The notes under the pieces are model-generated. The model had not been told where the DNA came from, searched no databases, and saw nothing but the letters and a program-made list of their open reading frames with translations. DNA of 8,934 nt, taken from Suilimivivens sp964458255 (GTDB lineage: Bacteria; Bacillota; Clostridia; Lachnospirales; Lachnospiraceae). Numbering within the stretch: position 1 is the first letter of the stretch; each line of letters opens with the position of its first letter. This document shows positions 6,244-8,934 of this stretch, one piece after another. The position numbers and the translations under genes were made by a program. The stretch is from assembly GCA_964458255.1 (NCBI GenBank), contig CAYWHY010000056.1, positions 1 to 8,934 on the forward strand. The letters run 5' to 3'.

Positions 6244-8118
6244 ATGAAACATAATTTGAAAATTTCTTACTATAAACCTGATAAACAAGGTGCATTTCCG
6301 ATAACAAACGGATATTGTTTTGCTGCAGAAATGGAATCAGAAAAAGAAAACGGCGTTTTATTATATGCCGGAAACAGAGAGGTGGTTCGTATTCCCTTTT
6401 CCAAAGAAGGTAAGTGCGGAACTCTTTATGGTGTCATAATCGAAACACCTGGGAAAAAATTTCCGTTTGCTAAATATAATTTCTATGAGGGAGAAAAGAT
6501 TTTTACAGATCCCTATGCAAAGGTTGTTTCCGGCTTGGAAAAATGGGGGGAGCATAATCAAAAAAGAGAAACGTTCGGAGTGCTTATTGAGGATGTGTTT
6601 GACTGGGAAAACGACAAGCCCTTAGAGTTTTCAATAAAAAACAGTGTGCTTTACGGATTGAATGTTCGTGCATTTACCATGCACAAAAGCTCCTGTGTGA
6701 AAAACAAAGGTACTTTTGAAGGAATTGTCGAAAAAATTCCTCACTTTAAAAAAATAGGTATTACTATGGTTGAGCTTATGCCGGCGTATGAATATGAAGA
6801 GTGTATGGGGGATGAAATAAACAGAAATCTTGAAAGAAAACGTGTAAATTGCTGGGGTTTTCAAAAAGGCTTTTATTTTGCTCCCAAAGCTTCTTACAGT
6901 ATGGAAAGACCGGACATATCATTCAAAAAGATGGTAAAGGAATTGCACAAAAATGAAATAGAGATAAGTATGCACTTTTATTTTCCACCGGAAAGTAATC
7001 CTTCCCATGTGATTGATGTGTTGAGATATTGGGTAACCGAATATCATATTGATGGTGTACGTCTTAGCGGGTTTCACATTCCACTTGTACTGATTGCCGC
7101 AGATCCTATGCTTAAGACAACAAAAGTACGAAGTGCATATATTCCGACAGAAGAAATTTATGGGGATATTCCCCCTGTTTACAGGCATCTTCTTGAAGAT
7201 AGCCCAAATTTCAGAAGCGATATGAGACGCTATTTAAAAGGTGATGAAAACCTTGTCAATCAGGTAATGTACCATCAAAAAAATAATTCTTCCTTTCATG
7301 GTATAGTAAATTATATCGCAGATTATGATGGATTTTCACTTTTTGATCTTGTTTCTTATGAACATAAGCATAATGAAGCAAACGGAGAAGAAAACCGTGA
7401 TGGTACTGATTTTAATTACAGCTGGAATTGTGGGGCAGAAGGTGAAAGCCGCAAAAAAAATATTATGAATCTTCGAAAAAAACAGTTAAAGAATGCATTA
7501 GGCTTTGTTTTTCTGTCGCAAGGTGTTCCTTATCTTTTCAGTGGAGATGAATTTGGCAATACAAGATACGGTAACAACAATGTATATTGTCAGGATAATG
7601 AAACAGGTTTTGTGAAATGGAAGAAAAATCAATTTTCAAACGATATTTTACAATTTACATGTGATATGATACTGCTTCGTAAAAATCATTCTCTGCTTCA
7701 TAGAGAAAAAGAATTTCAACTGATGGACTCACATGCCTTCGGATATCCGGATATCTCTTATCATGGAACGGAAGCATGGCGACCGAATGTTTCCTATACC
7801 AGTCGTATGTTTGGAATTATGATCTATGGCAAGTATGCGGAAGAAAAAGAAGCGGAATCTCTTTATATTGCTTATAATATGCATTGGGAAAAACAGGAAC
7901 TGGCGCTGCCCAAGCTGCCGAAAGGAAAAAAATGGGTGAAAATTATGAGCACTGCGGAAGAATATAACGATAATGATGTTCCGGAAGAAAATAAAATTCT
8001 TGCAGAAGGAAGAAGTATATCTTTGTATTGTTCAAAAACGGATATATCCAAATATAAAGAAAAATCTTCAAAAAGTGAAAAGGACAGCATTAAAAATGAA
8101 AGCGTGGAAACATTTTAA
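6244..8118 (+). CDS. GH13 glycogen-debranching (isoamylase/GlgX-like) homologue, probably catalytically inactive
   Basis: A 624-residue protein related to GlgX, isoamylase and pullulanase, which cut alpha-1,6 branches in glycogen. The N-terminal ~95 residues resemble the CBM48 domain and end in the family's TDPYAK (88-93); the barrel starts at VLYGLNVRAFT (135-145). The debranching signature is well kept (HNEANGEENRDG from 376, then NYSWNCGAEG to 400), as is FSGDEFGNTRYGNNN (from 432). The catalytic sites are altered. In region I the Asp of DVVYNH aligns with His244 and its NH with Pro248-Pro249. In region II the GxRxD nucleophile is Ser275 (GVRLS). In region III the acid/base Glu, read from the spacing after DPML and before RRYLKGD, aligns with Ala298. 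Region IV keeps Asp362, but the His before it is Tyr361. Sugar binding or regulation is more likely than hydrolysis. The last ~27 residues are Lys/Ser-rich. No signal peptide is seen, so the protein is probably cytosolic. It overlaps the next gene by 23 bases. Confidence 0.85.
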   Translation: MKHNLKISYYKPDKQGAFPITNGYCFAAEMESEKENGVLLYAGNREVVRIPFSKEGKCGTLYGVIIETPGKKFPFAKYNFYEGEKIFTDPYAKVVSGLEKWGEHNQKRETFGVLIEDVFDWENDKPLEFSIKNSVLYGLNVRAFTMHKSSCVKNKGTFEGIVEKIPHFKKIGITMVELMPAYEYEECMGDEINRNLERKRVNCWGFQKGFYFAPKASYSMERPDISFKKMVKELHKNEIEISMHFYFPPESNPSHVIDVLRYWVTEYHIDGVRLSGFHIPLVLIAADPMLKTTKVRSAYIPTEEIYGDIPPVYRHLLEDSPNFRSDMRRYLKGDENLVNQVMYHQKNNSSFHGIVNYIADYDGFSLFDLVSYEHKHNEANGEENRDGTDFNYSWNCGAEGESRKKNIMNLRKKQLKNALGFVFLSQGVPYLFSGDEFGNTRYGNNNVYCQDNETGFVKWKKNQFSNDILQFTCDMILLRKNHSLLHREKEFQLMDSHAFGYPDISYHGTEAWRPNVSYTSRMFGIMIYGKYAEEKEAESLYIAYNMHWEKQELALPKLPKGKKWVKIMSTAEEYNDNDVPEENKILAEGRSISLYCSKTDISKYKEKSSKSEKDSIKNESVETF

Positions 8119-8635
8119 GACGATTACCCGTCACAAGATACAGGTTATGAAAGGCTGTTTTAAGGTAGGATTGTATAGGCAGGGACTGTTGCATGATATG
8201 TCAAAATACGGTCCGACAGAATTCCTGGTTGGGGTACAATATTACCAGGGCAACAGAAGTCCCAATAATGCAGAGAGAGAAGCAATCGGTTATTCATCTG
8301 CGTGGCTTCACCATAAAGGCAGAAACAAACACCATTATGAGTATTGGATTGATTACAGCACCAGGGGCATCCCCGGTGGTATGGCACCTGCACCCATGCC
8401 TGATAAATATATTGTGGAAATGCTGATGGATCGCATTGCTGCCTGTAAGATATATAATGGATCAGCGTATACGCAAAAGGATCCGCTGATATATTATTTG
8501 AAGGGGAAAGAGAATGCACCTATACATCCGAAAACAAAAAAAATGTTAGAAATGTTGCTTAATATGATAGCGGATGAAGGCGAAGAAAAAACGTTTGCCT
8601 ATATAAAAAAAGAAATATTAAAGGAAAAAAAATAG
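8096..8635 (+). CDS. DUF5662 family protein
   Basis: A 179-residue protein of the DUF5662 family, whose function is not established. Visible conserved pieces are HDMSKYGPTEF (33-43), QYYQGNRSP (48-56), GYSSAWLHHKGRNKHHYEYW (65-84) and PMPDKYIVEMLMDRIAA (100-116). The pairs His33-Asp34, His72-His73 and His79-His80 plus Asp112 look like metal ligands, reminiscent of HD-type hydrolases; this is inference from pattern only. The ATG at 8096 is chosen because the family similarity begins there, with AGGA 11 bases upstream. The frame stays open up to 7973, but that part is a shadow of the GH13 gene. The start lies 23 bases inside the GH13 gene, so the two are probably co-transcribed and coupled. The C-terminus is Lys-rich. 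No signal peptide or membrane segment is seen. Confidence 0.85.
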   Translation: MKAWKHFKTITRHKIQVMKGCFKVGLYRQGLLHDMSKYGPTEFLVGVQYYQGNRSPNNAEREAIGYSSAWLHHKGRNKHHYEYWIDYSTRGIPGGMAPAPMPDKYIVEMLMDRIAACKIYNGSAYTQKDPLIYYLKGKENAPIHPKTKKMLEMLLNMIADEGEEKTFAYIKKEILKEKK

Positions 8636-8643
8636 ACATAATA

Positions 8644-8671
8644 ACTTTTTATTTCTATATTGCATATGATA
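8644..8671 (+). promoter_or_regulatory. Candidate sigma-K type promoter of the cysteine-rich gene
   Basis: AC (8644-8645), 17 bases, CATATGATA (8663-8671) fits AC-N16/17-CATAnnnTA, the same architecture and spacing as the cotJ promoter at 711-738. Transcription would start near 8678, about 22 bases before the ATG. TATGAT inside it could also serve sigma-A, but the matching -35 position (TAACTT) is poor. Confidence 0.4.
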
Positions 8672-8685
8672 AAGCATAGAAATAA
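8649..8685. repeat. 10-bp inverted repeat around the -10 of the cysteine-rich gene
   Basis: TTATTTCTAT (8649-8658) and ATAGAAATAA (8676-8685) are perfect reverse complements with 17 bases between them. The -10 lies in the spacer and the right arm touches the first base of the AAGGAG ribosome site. There is no U-run, so it is not an ordinary terminator for the DUF5662 gene. Confidence 0.5.
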
Positions 8686-8699
8686 GGAGTGATAATACT

Positions 8700-8934
8700 A
8701 TGAATTGTTTATGGTTATTAGTTTTACTTTTTTTCTGCGGTAATAATAGCGGATGTTGTGTACAGAGTCGCGAAAGTAAGAAAGAATGTAGTTGTGAATG
8801 TACCAACAACCGTAGGGATCGTGATGATAATTGTGGATGTAACAGTAACAATCGCCGCGACAATGATGATGAAGACTGCGGTTGCATGAATCCTCGCAAC
8901 GAATCACGTTTAGAGCCCAGAACATTTACAAGTT
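8700..8934 (+). CDS. Cysteine-rich small protein, candidate spore-surface protein (3' end outside window)
   Basis: 78 codons are visible with no stop before the window edge. The N-terminus has a short hydrophobic stretch (LWLLVLLFFCG, 4-14), too short and without the basic start of a typical signal peptide. The rest is hydrophilic and has 11 cysteines in 78 residues. Two similar units follow each other: CxC-x-NNRRDRDD (32-43) and CGCNSNNRRDNDD (45-57), with a third CGC at 60-62. It resembles the small Clostridia proteins annotated in databases as chorion-class high-cysteine proteins; I recognise the style but cannot confirm the family. AAGGAG (8684-8689) lies 10 bases upstream. The sigma-K-like promoter and the cysteine content suggest a cross-linked coat or exosporium component, by analogy with CotY/CotZ-type proteins. 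The antisense ORFs over this region are treated as shadows. Confidence 0.7.
   Translation, partial: MNCLWLLVLLFFCGNNSGCCVQSRESKKECSCECTNNRRDRDDNCGCNSNNRRDNDDEDCGCMNPRNESRLEPRTFTS

Noticed and set aside
7973..8095. Upstream extension of the DUF5662 frame (41 extra codons from an ATG at 7973)
   Set aside because: It lies inside the GH13 coding sequence, does not resemble the family, and the ATG at 8096 marks the start of recognisable similarity.
8618..8925. Two minus-strand ORFs (93 and 75 codons) opposite the cysteine-rich gene
   Set aside because: Low-complexity antisense readings (Ser/Leu- or Tyr/Cys-rich) of the CxC repeats; no ribosome sites on that strand, whereas the plus-strand gene has promoter, ribosome site and start in order.

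Overview
The window looks like chromosomal DNA from a low-GC, anaerobic, endospore-forming member of the Clostridia, most likely near the Lachnospiraceae. The reasons are a cotJ spore-coat operon, a soluble [FeFe] hydrogenase, AT-rich codon use, strong AGGAGG-type ribosome sites and a DUF1292 protein. The lineage is inferred from gene content; no alignment was run. There is no sign of phage, insertion sequence, CRISPR array, tRNA or rRNA. No gene-free stretch exceeds about 200 bases.

Layout. (1) 1-675, minus strand: the cotJA-cotJB-cotJC spore-coat operon, behind a candidate mother-cell sigma promoter at 711-738. cotJA is only 56 codons and easy to miss. cotJC runs off the left edge, and its last visible codons are replaced by a terminator-like hairpin. 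(2) 873-5759, plus strand: a [FeFe] hydrogenase resembling the group B1/B3 type, then gltX (glutamyl-tRNA synthetase), then a compact UvrD/PcrA-like helicase whose start overlaps the gltX stop. (3) 5743-6084, minus strand: a small acidic DUF1292 protein, overlapping the helicase tail-to-tail. (4) 6097-6243: a divergent intergenic region with promoters for both sides and an 11-bp inverted repeat. (5) 6244-8635, plus strand: a GH13 (isoamylase/GlgX-like) protein that seems to have lost its catalytic residues, with an overlapping DUF5662 gene. (6) 8700-end, plus strand: the start of a cysteine-rich small protein behind a second promoter of the same AC-N17-CATAnnnTA form as the cotJ promoter.

Working together. 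Both ends of the window carry sporulation-type signals: cotJ at the left and a candidate coat or exosporium protein at the right. Housekeeping and redox genes fill the middle. The most unusual item is the GH13 pseudoenzyme candidate. It keeps the CBM48-like N-terminus and the long glycogen-debranching-type signature but has substitutions at the nucleophile, the acid/base residue and region I. It is tightly linked to an uncharacterised DUF5662 protein.
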